Assembly: GCA_965226925.1 (NCBI GenBank)
Contig: CBDDEN010000011.1
Location: 372,001 to 436,000 of the forward strand
Source: CBDDCX01 sp965226925
Lineage (GTDB): Bacteria; Gemmatimonadota; Gemmatimonadetes; Longimicrobiales; Gaopeijiaceae
Direction: 5' to 3'
DNA: 64,000 bases
In this document: positions 26,642 to 35,344 of the stretch, piece by piece
Numbering within the stretch: the stretch's first letter is position 1
How the letters are laid out: the number at the start of each line of letters is the position of its first letter
The notes under the pieces: generated by a model
The model's input: only the letters and a program-made list of their open reading frames with translations
Databases searched by the model: none
What the model was told of the DNA's origin: nothing
Position numbers and translations under genes: made by a program

Positions 26642-27253
26642 CTAGTGTCCGTGTCCCTCTTCGGCGCCCCCCTTGAAGGAGAACATGATGTGCGCCGACG
26701 GCTTTCCGGGGAACATGATCCAGGGGCCTCCCTGGTTCGGCTCTGGGCTGAGGCCCGTGCTCTCGGCGGTCGCGAACGGGATGTACGCGGCGTGCACGTG
26801 CTGTGCGTCTTCCATGTGAAGCGTGTGCGGATCGAAGTGGTCCGGCTGCCCCCAGAGGTTATAGACCATGGCCGCACCGTCGGGCATCGGGGTCTTGCCC
26901 TCGTCGACCTCCGCCCATCTCCGCATCTGGCGCTCCTGGCCCTGTAATCCCATGGCCGACAACTCGCGGCCGCGCTGCATGAACGGCTCCAGCGACACAT
27001 GGTAACAGGCCGAGGCGAAACCCTCGTCACCGGGCTTGTCGGCGAGGCAGATCAACTCGTTGGTCCCTGCCCGCACCGTCCAAAGCGCCCCGTCGTCGCC
27101 ATACGCGCGTACCGCGGCCCCGGCTCTGTAACCCGCGGGTGCGGCTGCCACGGTCTGGGCGATGAGGACCTCGGCCGAGACTTCCTGGGCCTCGACTCGG
27201 CCCGAGGCCACGACCATCAGACCCAACGTCAACAGCGCGATCCAGTTCTTCAT
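26642..27253 (-). CDS. Secreted protein of unknown function
   Basis: 203 residues with a clear signal peptide (MKNWIALLTLGLMVV, cleavage near VEAQ). The mature part contains NELICLADKPGDEGF, a CYHVS Cys, a region rich in His and Asp (HFDPHTLHMEDAQHVH), and a Gly/His tail. The His-rich segment suggests metal binding, but no family is recognised. ATG at 27253 has GGAGAG seven bases upstream. Its stop is 11 bases before the UDG start. Confidence 0.7.
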   Translation of the reverse strand: MKNWIALLTLGLMVVASGRVEAQEVSAEVLIAQTVAAAPAGYRAGAAVRAYGDDGALWTVRAGTNELICLADKPGDEGFASACYHVSLEPFMQRGRELSAMGLQGQERQMRRWAEVDEGKTPMPDGAAMVYNLWGQPDHFDPHTLHMEDAQHVHAAYIPFATAESTGLSPEPNQGGPWIMFPGKPSAHIMFSFKGGAEEGHGH

Positions 27254-27354
27254 GACGCTCTCCAATAGTCCAACTCGTCCCGTTCGCTGATCGAGCTCGT
27301 GCTGCCAGCCGATCGAACTCGTCTCGTCCGCAGGGAAAACTAGCACAACCGATG

Positions 27355-27940
27355 TCAGGCTTCACTCCCCCAGGGCCTGATGAAGTCCTCCGCGTCGATA
27401 CCCAGACCGTCCGCGATCCGAGTGATGTAGTTGAAGTAGGCAACCACCTGGGTGGCGTCGTGAATGGCTACGTCGTCGAAGCCGAAGGAGCGTAAGTGGT
27501 CGAGATGCTCGGGCCTGACGCTCCCCTGCTCACGTGTCAGGCGGACGGCATGGGCGCAGAGTGCTCGGTCGGCCTCCGACAGCGGCGCGCTGGCCCAATC
27601 GCGGACCACCGCGTGGACGAAGGCATCGGCCTCCTCGTCGGTGGCGAACGTCCCCTGGACCTCTTCCCGGAGGTCGTGCGACGTGCGCCATCGTTCAGTA
27701 CCGACACCCGAGTTCGGCCGAGACCACCGTGGCGAGCATCTCTCGCTGGATCCTCGACAGCGGAGACGCGCCCATCATGACGGTCCCGTAGAGCCGCATA
27801 CTGGCGTCCAGCGTCGGCGGATTCGGACTCATGATGCGAAGGATGTTCCAGACTCGTCCGGCCCTTTTCAGCGCCGCGTCGTACTGCCTCTTGAGAACCC
27901 CGGTGGCCTGCGACACAGGTGTGAGTCGAATCCAAGCCAT
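27355..27940 (-). CDS. AhpD-like peroxidase-related protein, frameshifted at the catalytic cysteine
   Basis: The N-terminal part (MAWIRLTPVSQATGVLKRQYD, NPPTLDASMRLYGTVMMG, PLSRIQREMLATVVSAELGC) and, in another frame, the C-terminal part (SEADRALCAHAVRLTREQG, VVAYFNYITRIADGLG) together form one alkylhydroperoxidase-like protein of about 195 residues. At about 27693-27698 a TGA appears right after the GCRY of the active site; a two-base loss would explain it. As it stands, translation would end at 27695 and the C-terminal half would need its own start (27609). Clearly one ancestral gene. Confidence 0.82.
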
Positions 27941-27949
27941 GTCGTTCGC

Positions 27950-28549
27950 CTATTCTGAAGGGAATCCGGCGGAGGCCAGGACGGCCTCGGCTTGCTTCAG
28001 GTGCCGTTTGTTGTGCTCCACCATGAGGCGAAGGGCGTCCCCCAGCCGGAAGCGGAGCAGGTCACTGGCCGGGGACGAGACCTTGGTCCGTTGGAGGTCC
28101 ACTCCCCGGCACCTGTCGATCGCGGATACGATGTCCCGCTGTTGCTCGACGAACCGGCCCACGAGTCCCGTCTCGACCGTCCCGCCGGGCTCGACTGCGG
28201 CGGGCTTGAACAGCCTCGTTGTCTTCAACCGACGAGGCGAATCCGGACCCAACCACCGAACGAACCTGCTCGCGATCGGTCCGCTCTCGAACCCGACACC
28301 CGGGACGGATGGGAACCTGGACCCGGCTAGGCTCCGGTCGATGCTCTCCAGATAGAGGCCATGAGCCCTCACGAGATGGTCAAGGCACTCTCCGGCACTC
28401 CAGGATTCCGGAGCAGGTCGCCAACCCAACTGTTCCGGCGACAGGGCGGCAAAGCGGGTCGCAGCCCGCTGCGCCACGACTTCGCACTCTCCGGCAAGTC
28501 CGGAAAGGTAGTCGGAAGCCGACTCCCACCCGCCCACTACGTGCCCCAC
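27950..28549 (-). CDS. DinB-family four-helix protein
   Basis: 199 residues with the DinB/YfiT-like four-helix bundle pattern: LSPEQLGWRPAPESWSAGECLDHLVRAHGLY, where the His is the first of three metal-binding His, and LGDALRLMVEHNKRHLKQ, with two more. Such proteins are metal-dependent transferases or stress proteins of unclear substrate. Its GTG start overlaps the stop of the small membrane protein gene by about 13 bases and its stop is 9 bases from the AhpD-like gene. Confidence 0.85.
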   Translation of the reverse strand: MGHVVGGWESASDYLSGLAGECEVVAQRAATRFAALSPEQLGWRPAPESWSAGECLDHLVRAHGLYLESIDRSLAGSRFPSVPGVGFESGPIASRFVRWLGPDSPRRLKTTRLFKPAAVEPGGTVETGLVGRFVEQQRDIVSAIDRCRGVDLQRTKVSSPASDLLRFRLGDALRLMVEHNKRHLKQAEAVLASAGFPSE

Positions 28550-28998
28550 CGGGGAGTCTCCGGCCTACGGCCACTCAGCGCGGCCGCCTGGTACCGGTAG
28601 TATCCGTAAAGGAGCACGGAACCGGACAGCAGCACATTGAGCAGGGAGGTCTGATCGAAGGGACCTTCCAGTCGTCCCCCGCTCAGGATGGCATCGGGCA
28701 TGTTCCAGATCGGCAGCAGGATGGAGAGCATCAGAATCAGGAGGTTCGTTGCGCTTTCCCCCATCCCGATCCATGGGGCGGCTGCCGGGCGGACATACGT
28801 GAGCGCGCCGCAGAGCATCGCCCCGGCGTAATAGAGGAAGCGGAGATTCGAGTCCGCGAGGGCCGCCACGCGAAACGGCATATCGAAGGCGACGTCGGCG
28901 ACGACGAAGGCAGGCGTGGCCAGCAGGTAGGCGGCGATGAGGCCCCCATGGCCGCCAGCCGCGTCGGCACCGGTGGTCGCTTCCGGCAAGTCGTTCAT
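28537..28998 (-). CDS. Membrane protein of unknown function
   Basis: 153 residues from the ATG at 28998, which has GAGGGG six bases before it. Four predicted helices, beginning with LIAAYLLATPAFVVADVAF; the loop NMPDAILSGGRLEGPFDQTS and the last helix (LLNVLLSGSVLLYGYYRY) follow. No family recognised. It sits at the head of a minus-strand run with DinB and AhpD-like genes. Confidence 0.65.
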   Translation of the reverse strand: MNDLPEATTGADAAGGHGGLIAAYLLATPAFVVADVAFDMPFRVAALADSNLRFLYYAGAMLCGALTYVRPAAAPWIGMGESATNLLILMLSILLPIWNMPDAILSGGRLEGPFDQTSLLNVLLSGSVLLYGYYRYQAAALSGRRPETPRWGT

Positions 28999-29032
28999 GC
29001 GCTGCCCCTCACCCATACACACGCTCGGTCCA

Positions 29033-29728
29033 TCATTTGAGACCCATGAGCGTCGTAAGGGTCTCCAAGTCGGGCACCTCGAGGTCCGGCTCCGCGCTGG
29101 CGGGAGCCGTGGCACCGGATCCGGCCCGTCCGGCACGCCGGTTCACCCAGACACACGGAAGCCCGAGCTCACGGGCGGGCCCAATGTCGTGATAGCGACT
29201 CTGCGCCACATGCAGAATACCCTCCGGACCCTGACCCAATCGGTCGAACGCCACCGCAAAGTTCTCGAGTGACGGCTTGTAAGCCCCCACCTGTTGGGCC
29301 GTCACCACCGCATCGAAGTCGACGCCCAGCTTTCGAGCGCTGTACGCGAAGAGGTCGTCGTCGATGTTGGAGATTACGGCGAGGCGGTAACGGTTCTTCA
29401 GTGACGCGAGGGCAGCCGTCGTGTCGGCGAAGGGCGGCCAGTCGCGGATCGACTCGGCCAGGGACTCCCGCTCGGGCTCCGACGGCGTGAAGCCGTGAGC
29501 TTCCCCGAAGCCGTCGACGACCTCACTCAGAATCATCCGATACGGGCGATACCCCCTGGCCTCCGCCGCCGCTTCAACCTTGCCGAAAAGGGCCAAGACC
29601 TCCTCGTTTTCGATCGTAAGTCCATGATCGACCAGGATGGACTGAAGGGCCTCTAGGATGCCCGATTCCCAGTCGATGAGCGTCCCATAGCAGTCGAAGG
29701 TAAGCCAGTCGAAGGTGTCGAAGTCCAT
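29033..29728 (-). CDS. Haloacid dehalogenase type II-like hydrolase
   Basis: 231 residues of the HAD superfamily: nucleophile Asp12 in LTFDCYGTLIDWE, motif II in LAVISNIDDD, Lys in GAYKPSLENF, and the late acidic motif in AQSRYHDIGPARELGL. The pattern matches (S)-2-haloacid dehalogenases, though many such proteins act on phosphates or other substrates. It lies 10 bases downstream of the small two-helix protein gene and so may end the molybdoenzyme operon. Confidence 0.88.
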   Translation of the reverse strand: MDFDTFDWLTFDCYGTLIDWESGILEALQSILVDHGLTIENEEVLALFGKVEAAAEARGYRPYRMILSEVVDGFGEAHGFTPSEPERESLAESIRDWPPFADTTAALASLKNRYRLAVISNIDDDLFAYSARKLGVDFDAVVTAQQVGAYKPSLENFAVAFDRLGQGPEGILHVAQSRYHDIGPARELGLPCVWVNRRAGRAGSGATAPASAEPDLEVPDLETLTTLMGLK

Positions 29729-29737
29729 GGCTCCAGT

Positions 29738-29986
29738 TCACCGTTCGCGGAGGCGAGCCACGATGACGCCGATCATCGGACCGATGAGGCCACCCACCGT
29801 GGCACCGATGACCGTCATGACGGCGATCGGATTCAAGTGCTGCAGTGCAGGTCCGCCGCTGGCCACCGACCTGTAGATGCTGAGAGCAGCGAACAGGCCT
29901 CCGACCCACGCCGCTCCGACCACGGTCCAGCGCAGGGTGGAGCCGGATGGCGGCCCCCCTTGGAGCCCCGGAGATGGATGGCTCAT
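29738..29986 (-). CDS. Small two-helix membrane protein
   Basis: 82 residues from an ATG that overlaps the SulP stop (ATGA). A Pro/Gly-rich N-terminus is followed by two predicted helices (WTVVGAAWVGGLFAALSIYR and PIAVMTVIGATVGGLIGPMI). No family recognised. The overlap suggests it is made with the SulP transporter and might be an accessory subunit. Confidence 0.65.
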   Translation of the reverse strand: MSHPSPGLQGGPPSGSTLRWTVVGAAWVGGLFAALSIYRSVASGGPALQHLNPIAVMTVIGATVGGLIGPMIGVIVARLRER

Positions 29987-31503
29987 TCCGCTTTCGTTTC
30001 TGATGGACGCCATCCGATGACTCCCCCGAGAATACGCTCCGCGTGCTCGGGCACGTCGACCAACTCCACTTCGAAGCCCCCCTGTTTCGCCTCGTCCATC
30101 ACATCTTTCAACACCAACGCGCCGGTCAGATCGATGCGCCCGAGCCCACCGAGATGCAGGATCAGTCGTTCGGCCTCACCGGCCTCGGACAAGCGCCGAG
30201 AAGCCATCTGCTCGAGGTAGGCCGCCGATCCGAACCACAAGACACCCTCGGGCTTGAGATGTACACCCCTGTCGTCGGTCCACGATTCGACGCCCGGCCT
30301 CAGTTCTCGCCAGATATGGACCGCAACGGCCGCCAGAATCCCCAACACGACGGCCTGTTCGATGTGGGGCGCGAGCCACAACGTGAACACCAGCGTGATC
30401 CAAGCCACCACCGACTGAGGCCGGGACATCCTCCAAAGGGAGGCCAGCAGTCGGAGCCGGATCAGCGGCGCCACCGCCGCAATGACGATCGCCGCCAGGC
30501 TCGCCCGTGGCAGCGGCGCCAGGATCTGGGCAAAGGGCAGGAACAGGAGCACCGCCAGTCCCGAAAAAGCACCGCTCCATTTCGTACGAGCACCCGCCAG
30601 GTAGTTCAGGCTGCTCCGGGCAAAGGACCCTCCGACCGGAAACCCTCCGAAGAGGCCCGCGGCCATGTTGGCGGCGCCCTGGCTGATGAACTCACGGTCC
30701 GGGCTCCACGGCATTCGCTCCTTGGCGGCATAAAGGCGAGAGATGGACGCCGCCTCGGAAAAGCCAACCAGGGCGATCACGAATCCCGGGAGGATCAGCA
30801 CCGGGAGCCTCACCCACGGGAGAGCGACGTCGAGACGTGGAAGACCCACTGGGATATCACCCACGGTGGGGCCCGTATAGGCGGTCACGACCGAAAACGC
30901 CACACCCACGACTGTCGCGATGAGCACCCCTGGAACCAGAGGGTGTATCCGTCGCCCCCCCACGATCACGCACACGGTCAGAGCGCCCAGGAGGATAGAC
31001 GCGCCCTCCCAAGCGCCTGGATGCGCCAGCGTCCAGAGTGCGCCTTGGAGCACCCCCTCCGTCGGCACCTCCACGCCGGCCGCACCGGGAAGCTGCGACC
31101 CGATGATGAGGATCGCGGCTCCCGACGTGAAACCGTCCAGCATGGGCCTGGACATCATGTAGGAGATCCAGCCTGCCCCGAGTGCACCCACCACCACTCG
31201 AGCGATTCCCACGATCAGAGCCAGGAGCGCCGCAAGCTTCACATACTCCATCGACCCCGGTGCGGCCATGGGAACCAGTGCCCCCAACGTCAGGAGAGCG
31301 GTCAAGGCACCGGGGCCTGTCTGCAGGTAGGGTGACGAAGCGAAGAAGGCGGCCGCGATGGGGGCTGTCGCCGCAGCCACTAGGCCTTGATAGCCGGGCA
31401 GACCGGCCAACTCCGCATAGGCCATCGCCTGCGGAATCAACACGAGCGCCACCCCGACGCCAGCCACGAGATCCCTCACCGACGGTCTGTGGTCGACCGT
31501 CAC
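29983..31503 (-). CDS. SulP family anion transporter with STAS domain
   Basis: 506-residue inner-membrane anion transporter of the SLC26/SulP family (sulfate, bicarbonate or other oxyanions). It begins RDLVAGVGVALVLIPQAMAY and includes SSPYLQTGPGALTALLTLG and GGFPVGGSFARSSLNYLAGA, all family signatures; the C-terminal STAS domain (about 410-500) carries LHLGGLGRIDLTGALVL. The GTG at 31503 overlaps the TorD stop, so the gene belongs to the molybdoenzyme operon. In that setting sulfate or a similar sulfur anion is the likeliest substrate; this is inference. Confidence 0.92.
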   Translation of the reverse strand: MTVDHRPSVRDLVAGVGVALVLIPQAMAYAELAGLPGYQGLVAAATAPIAAAFFASSPYLQTGPGALTALLTLGALVPMAAPGSMEYVKLAALLALIVGIARVVVGALGAGWISYMMSRPMLDGFTSGAAILIIGSQLPGAAGVEVPTEGVLQGALWTLAHPGAWEGASILLGALTVCVIVGGRRIHPLVPGVLIATVVGVAFSVVTAYTGPTVGDIPVGLPRLDVALPWVRLPVLILPGFVIALVGFSEAASISRLYAAKERMPWSPDREFISQGAANMAAGLFGGFPVGGSFARSSLNYLAGARTKWSGAFSGLAVLLFLPFAQILAPLPRASLAAIVIAAVAPLIRLRLLASLWRMSRPQSVVAWITLVFTLWLAPHIEQAVVLGILAAVAVHIWRELRPGVESWTDDRGVHLKPEGVLWFGSAAYLEQMASRRLSEAGEAERLILHLGGLGRIDLTGALVLKDVMDEAKQGGFEVELVDVPEHAERILGGVIGWRPSETKAE

Positions 31504-32369
31504 GCCGGCACCCCCGCCCGGGCTTCCGCCGCCAACGAAGTCAACAGATCGGCTGTGGCATTCTCCCGACCGACCCAGTGCGCACGAATCGGGCCCAAGC
31601 CCAGAAGCCGGATCTCGTGCTCGTTCGCCGCGAGTCGAGCTCGGCGCGCGAGCCACGAGAGAACCAGGTCCGGGCTCTGTGAGAGGAGCCCCTTCAGTAC
31701 GAAGGAGCGGTCACCGGTACGCAGACCCAGCTCGAGCTCCTGGGCGAGGCGGGACAGGTCGCAACGCAGGAGAATGAAACCACTCCGGACTGGAGCCAGC
31801 AGTGAGGCCAGAAAGGCCTCGGCGCCCTCTTGCCTAGGGTCCGCCAGTCCTTCGGATTCGGCGAGATGTCGAGGACTGACGTCGAGAGCCCCGAGCGAGC
31901 CGATCTCCGCCCTAAGCGCCGCCTGGAGCAAGGTGGCCCAGGAACCATAGAACGGCCCGCCCACCTCCTCGACTCGCTGGAGGAAGGGAGGCATCCACGG
32001 AAGAAGATGCTCCCAAAGCAAGGCCGCTCGAGTGTTTCGAAGCAACCGGGCCGAAGCCACATCGCTCTCCCGCGCCTCGGCGCCGGCAAGGTTCGCCGCC
32101 AGCCCGAGAAGGCTGCTCAGGTGATCCGGCTCATCGGGAGGCTCCTGCCGAAGCGCCCTCCAAAACCCGGCCACCCGGTCGAGAGCCTCGCCACCGAGCA
32201 TGCCCTCGCCACCCACATATACCGAAGCGTACGGAGGGAGCTGCATCAGGAAGACATCGGCATGGGTCGAGGCGTCCGGCGCGGGGGGCAATCCGAGCAA
32301 CTCGGCGAGCCTCCCGTGTTCTTCGGCCGGCGGTTCCGCCAGGGCGGCTAACGCCCGGAACAACTCCAC
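31500..32369 (-). CDS. TorD-family molybdoenzyme assembly chaperone
   Basis: 289 residues, mostly helical, with the TorD/DmsD-like core (ADVFLMQLPPYASVYVGGEG, DEPDHLSSLLGLAANLA, ALLWEHLLPWMPPFLQRVE) that binds a molybdoenzyme before cofactor insertion. Residues after about 200 form an extra C-terminal extension not usual for TorD. GTG start with GAGGAG six bases before it, about 20 bases after the catalytic subunit stop. Its role is to load the molybdopterin subunit encoded just upstream. Confidence 0.85.
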   Translation of the reverse strand: MELFRALAALAEPPAEEHGRLAELLGLPPAPDASTHADVFLMQLPPYASVYVGGEGMLGGEALDRVAGFWRALRQEPPDEPDHLSSLLGLAANLAGAEARESDVASARLLRNTRAALLWEHLLPWMPPFLQRVEEVGGPFYGSWATLLQAALRAEIGSLGALDVSPRHLAESEGLADPRQEGAEAFLASLLAPVRSGFILLRCDLSRLAQELELGLRTGDRSFVLKGLLSQSPDLVLSWLARRARLAANEHEIRLLGLGPIRAHWVGRENATADLLTSLAAEARAGVPA

Positions 32370-32388
32370 ATGCGCTCCTCGGTGAAGG

Positions 32389-35178
32389 TCAGGTCGATCC
32401 GGTCCCCTCGCCCGCGTCCGACAGCGGCAACCGATAGGCTTCCGGTTGCGGGCGCACGGGCCTGTCGAACCACCCGGGCCGACGTGTGCCGTCCGGACTC
32501 ACCTCGTCGGCCGAGCGGGTCAGCTCGAGCCATTCCCTGAATATCTCCCGCGAGCGAGTCGTGTCGACCCGGATGTCGCAGGCGCTCTCCCACGGATCCG
32601 CCTTCTGAACGCGCACCGCCTGATGCCAACAGTGCATTCCCGAGATCGGATCGGGATGCACGGGAAACGTAAGGTTCTGATTGACGCCCACGTCGGCCCA
32701 CCAGATTCGGCTGCTGTCGGCGTCCTCCGAGTCGTAGGGACCGCCACCTCCGGTGCGCCGCATGGACCACTCGTTGCCCGACCGGTCCAGGGAAACGGTG
32801 GCCGTAACCTGCCGCTGCCCTTCGTCGTGGAGCCTCCACCTCCCCATGTGGTGGCTGCACGCCACCACGCCGGGTTTGATGGCTTCCGTGACCCAGGCCT
32901 TGAGCACGAAGTAGCCCAGGTCGGTCTGCACCTTCATCAGATCGCCTGTCGTCACGTCGTAGACCGCAGCGTCCGAAGGATGGATCCAAAGGGGGTTGGT
33001 GTGCGCGATCTCGTTCAGCCACTTGGAGTTTCCACTCCGCGTATGAATCTGCACCGGGACCCGAAAGGTGGGGAGCAGAACCACCTGATCGGCGGCCAGG
33101 TTCTGGCGGTGGATATGGCTCTTGATGTAGCCGGGCAGCGCCCACTCGGGCCAGCCCCAGGCCTCCATCGTCGTCGAGAAGAACTCCAGCCGTCCCGAGG
33201 GCGTGGGGAACCCGCGTCGCACCGAGTCGTCCAACATGATCCCTACGCAGCGGCGGCCCTCGCCGTCGTTCGGAGCCTTCGGCCCGGAGACGGTATGGGG
33301 GGTCGACGGTTTGTCTGTCCGGCTGAAGACTCTGCCCAGCCCATCGGTGCCGATGCCTTCCAGCTCTTCCTCCGGCACTTCCTCCTCATAGAGCGCTCCG
33401 ACCTTGCGACGGACCTCGAACGCCCCATACTGCCGCATGTACCCGAGCGGAGTCAGGCCCTCTTTGGCCGCCGCCTCCGGTAGCCCTGGAACCGAATGGT
33501 CGAACATCCACCCGTAGTACTCAGCGACCGAGAGGGGCTTGCCCGGTTCTTTCTTCGACTCGAAGTACTGGCGCACACCCAGCTTCCCATCGGGATCGAT
33601 GCGCCAGGAGAGCTCCATCCAGAACTCGTTCTCCTCCCAGACTTCTCCCGGATTGGCCTGACGGGTATCGTCGAGATCCTCACCCAAGCGCTCCCTGGCC
33701 GTACGGAGCACCGGCTGTCGGAATCCCACCCACTGACCGTCGTATTGCTCGTACGAATGCACGTCGTGGCGCTCGGACCCGAGACCCATGGGAAGAACGT
33801 AGTCCGCGTACTGAGCCGTCTCGTTCCAGGTCGGCGTGAGGGCCACGTGCATTCCCACGAGGGTCTCGTCCGTAAGCGCTTCGATCCAGGCGAAGCCGTC
33901 GGGATTCGTCCAGACCGGGTTGTAGACGCGGGTGAAGTAGGTGTCGAGCTTCCCCCTGCCCTCAAGGAGAAAGTGCGGGAGCAGGATCGACATTTCGTGA
34001 TGTGAAAGCGGGTACTCCCGTGGCCACAACAGCTCGTTCCACTCGGGCGGTCCCGGGGGGTCGTGGATGGGCTTGGGAGTGAACTTGTTCCAGGCGGCGG
34101 GATGCGTCCCACCCTCGGTGGCCACGGAGCCCGTAAGAGCGCACAGCATGTAGAGAGTCCGGGCGACCTGCCAACCGCCCAGGTTGCCGGACGCCGCACT
34201 CCGCCAGTTGTGGACGGACAGGCGCGTCCCCGCCCCGGCCACCGTTTTCGCGACCGCCCGGAGGGCGTCGGGGTCCACTCCGGACTCGGCTGACGCGTAG
34301 TCGAACGTGTATTCCGCATACAGCCCCTTCAAGACCTTCTCGAAATGCTCGAAGGTCGCTTCCTCGGTCGGGTGCCTGGCCTCCAGGTACTCCTGCCAGT
34401 TCCACCAGCGACGGACGAACTCCCGGTTGTACAGGTCGTTCTGTATCAGGTGGTTGGCGATGGCCAGGTTGATGGCCGCCTCCGATCCCGGATACGGAGC
34501 GATATAGTGGTCGGCGTGCGTCGCCGTGTTCGAAAGCCGTGTATCGAAGACGATGACTTTCGCCCCGCGCTGGCGTGCCTCGATAATGCGCTGGGCGTGC
34601 GGGTTGAAGTAATGCCCGGCCTCGAGGTGACTGGAGATGAGGAATATGACGTCCGCGTGTTCGAAGTCCGGGCTGGGGCGGTCGGACCCTACCCACAGGT
34701 TGAAGCCGACCCTGGCCCCGGACGAGCAGACGTTCGTGTGGGAGTTGCGGCCATCCACACCCCACGCGGCCAACACCTTGTTGGCGAACCCCGCCTCACC
34801 CGCACGTCCCACATGGTACATGATCTCATTGGCACGCCCGGACTCGAGCGCGGCCCTAATGCGCCCGGCGAGCTCATCCAACGCCTCATCCCAACTCACC
34901 CGCTCCCATTTTCCCTCACCGCGGCGTCCGGCGCGCTTCAGGGGATACAGTATCCGATCCGGATCCGCGATCTGGTTCAGCGTGGCCGGACCCTTGGCGC
35001 AGTTCCGCCCACGTGACCCTGGATGCTCGGGATTACCCTCGAACTTTCGGACCTCGAGCGTGTCCCGATCGACGTAGGCCAGCAGACCGCACGCCGACTC
35101 ACAGTTGAAGCAGGTGGTGGGCACGAGCATGTACCGGCGCTCGACTCGGGCGGGCCATGCCGAGGACTCCAACTCCAC
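32389..35178 (-). CDS. Molybdopterin oxidoreductase catalytic subunit (CISM/DMSO reductase family, Soe/Psr-like)
   Basis: 929 residues. Near the N-terminus an FeS motif TTCFNCESACGLL with a later Cys (RGRNCAKGP) binds one [4Fe-4S] cluster; SHTNVCSSGARVGFN supplies a probable Cys ligand to Mo; the remaining bis-MGD folds follow, to the C-terminal beta-barrel (SGNSKWLNEIAHTNPLW). There is no Tat signal (the start reads MELESSAWPARVERRYML), so the subunit should stay in the cytoplasm, as in sulfite dehydrogenase SoeA; periplasmic polysulfide, thiosulfate, arsenate and tetrathionate reductases normally carry one. Substrate is therefore inferred, not proven. GTG start with AGGAGAGG at an unusually long spacing. 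Confidence 0.88.
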   Translation of the reverse strand: MELESSAWPARVERRYMLVPTTCFNCESACGLLAYVDRDTLEVRKFEGNPEHPGSRGRNCAKGPATLNQIADPDRILYPLKRAGRRGEGKWERVSWDEALDELAGRIRAALESGRANEIMYHVGRAGEAGFANKVLAAWGVDGRNSHTNVCSSGARVGFNLWVGSDRPSPDFEHADVIFLISSHLEAGHYFNPHAQRIIEARQRGAKVIVFDTRLSNTATHADHYIAPYPGSEAAINLAIANHLIQNDLYNREFVRRWWNWQEYLEARHPTEEATFEHFEKVLKGLYAEYTFDYASAESGVDPDALRAVAKTVAGAGTRLSVHNWRSAASGNLGGWQVARTLYMLCALTGSVATEGGTHPAAWNKFTPKPIHDPPGPPEWNELLWPREYPLSHHEMSILLPHFLLEGRGKLDTYFTRVYNPVWTNPDGFAWIEALTDETLVGMHVALTPTWNETAQYADYVLPMGLGSERHDVHSYEQYDGQWVGFRQPVLRTARERLGEDLDDTRQANPGEVWEENEFWMELSWRIDPDGKLGVRQYFESKKEPGKPLSVAEYYGWMFDHSVPGLPEAAAKEGLTPLGYMRQYGAFEVRRKVGALYEEEVPEEELEGIGTDGLGRVFSRTDKPSTPHTVSGPKAPNDGEGRRCVGIMLDDSVRRGFPTPSGRLEFFSTTMEAWGWPEWALPGYIKSHIHRQNLAADQVVLLPTFRVPVQIHTRSGNSKWLNEIAHTNPLWIHPSDAAVYDVTTGDLMKVQTDLGYFVLKAWVTEAIKPGVVACSHHMGRWRLHDEGQRQVTATVSLDRSGNEWSMRRTGGGGPYDSEDADSSRIWWADVGVNQNLTFPVHPDPISGMHCWHQAVRVQKADPWESACDIRVDTTRSREIFREWLELTRSADEVSPDGTRRPGWFDRPVRPQPEAYRLPLSDAGEGTGST

Positions 35179-35187
35179 CCAGTCGTT

Positions 35188-35313
35188 CTACCTCTCCTTG
35201 GGCGGAAACGCGGACAGATGGACTCGGCTGGGCCCTGGATAGAAGGTCTCGCCTCGAGCTTCCACCTCGGCCCGAGCCGCTGAGACACACTTGTTAAGAT
35301 CGTCTAAGTCCAT
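35188..35313 (-). CDS. Possible 41-residue small protein between molybdoenzyme subunits
   Basis: ATG to TAG, encoding a short protein starting MDLDDLNKCVSAARAEVEAR and ending in SAFPPKER. It starts 31 bases after the stop of the FeS/NrfD gene, and its last codons overlap the AGGAGAGG ribosome site of the catalytic subunit gene, 9 bases before that start. The position and lack of competing frames make translation possible; no homology is recognised. Confidence 0.35.
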   Translation of the reverse strand: MDLDDLNKCVSAARAEVEARGETFYPGPSRVHLSAFPPKER

Positions 35314-35344
35314 CCACCTAAGTCGCTATTTTGTAAGACATTAG

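Noticed and set aside
30043..31335. Long plus-strand open frame opposite the SulP gene
   Set aside because: Pro/Arg/His-rich translation without family motifs; it is the shadow of a GC-rich gene on the other strand.
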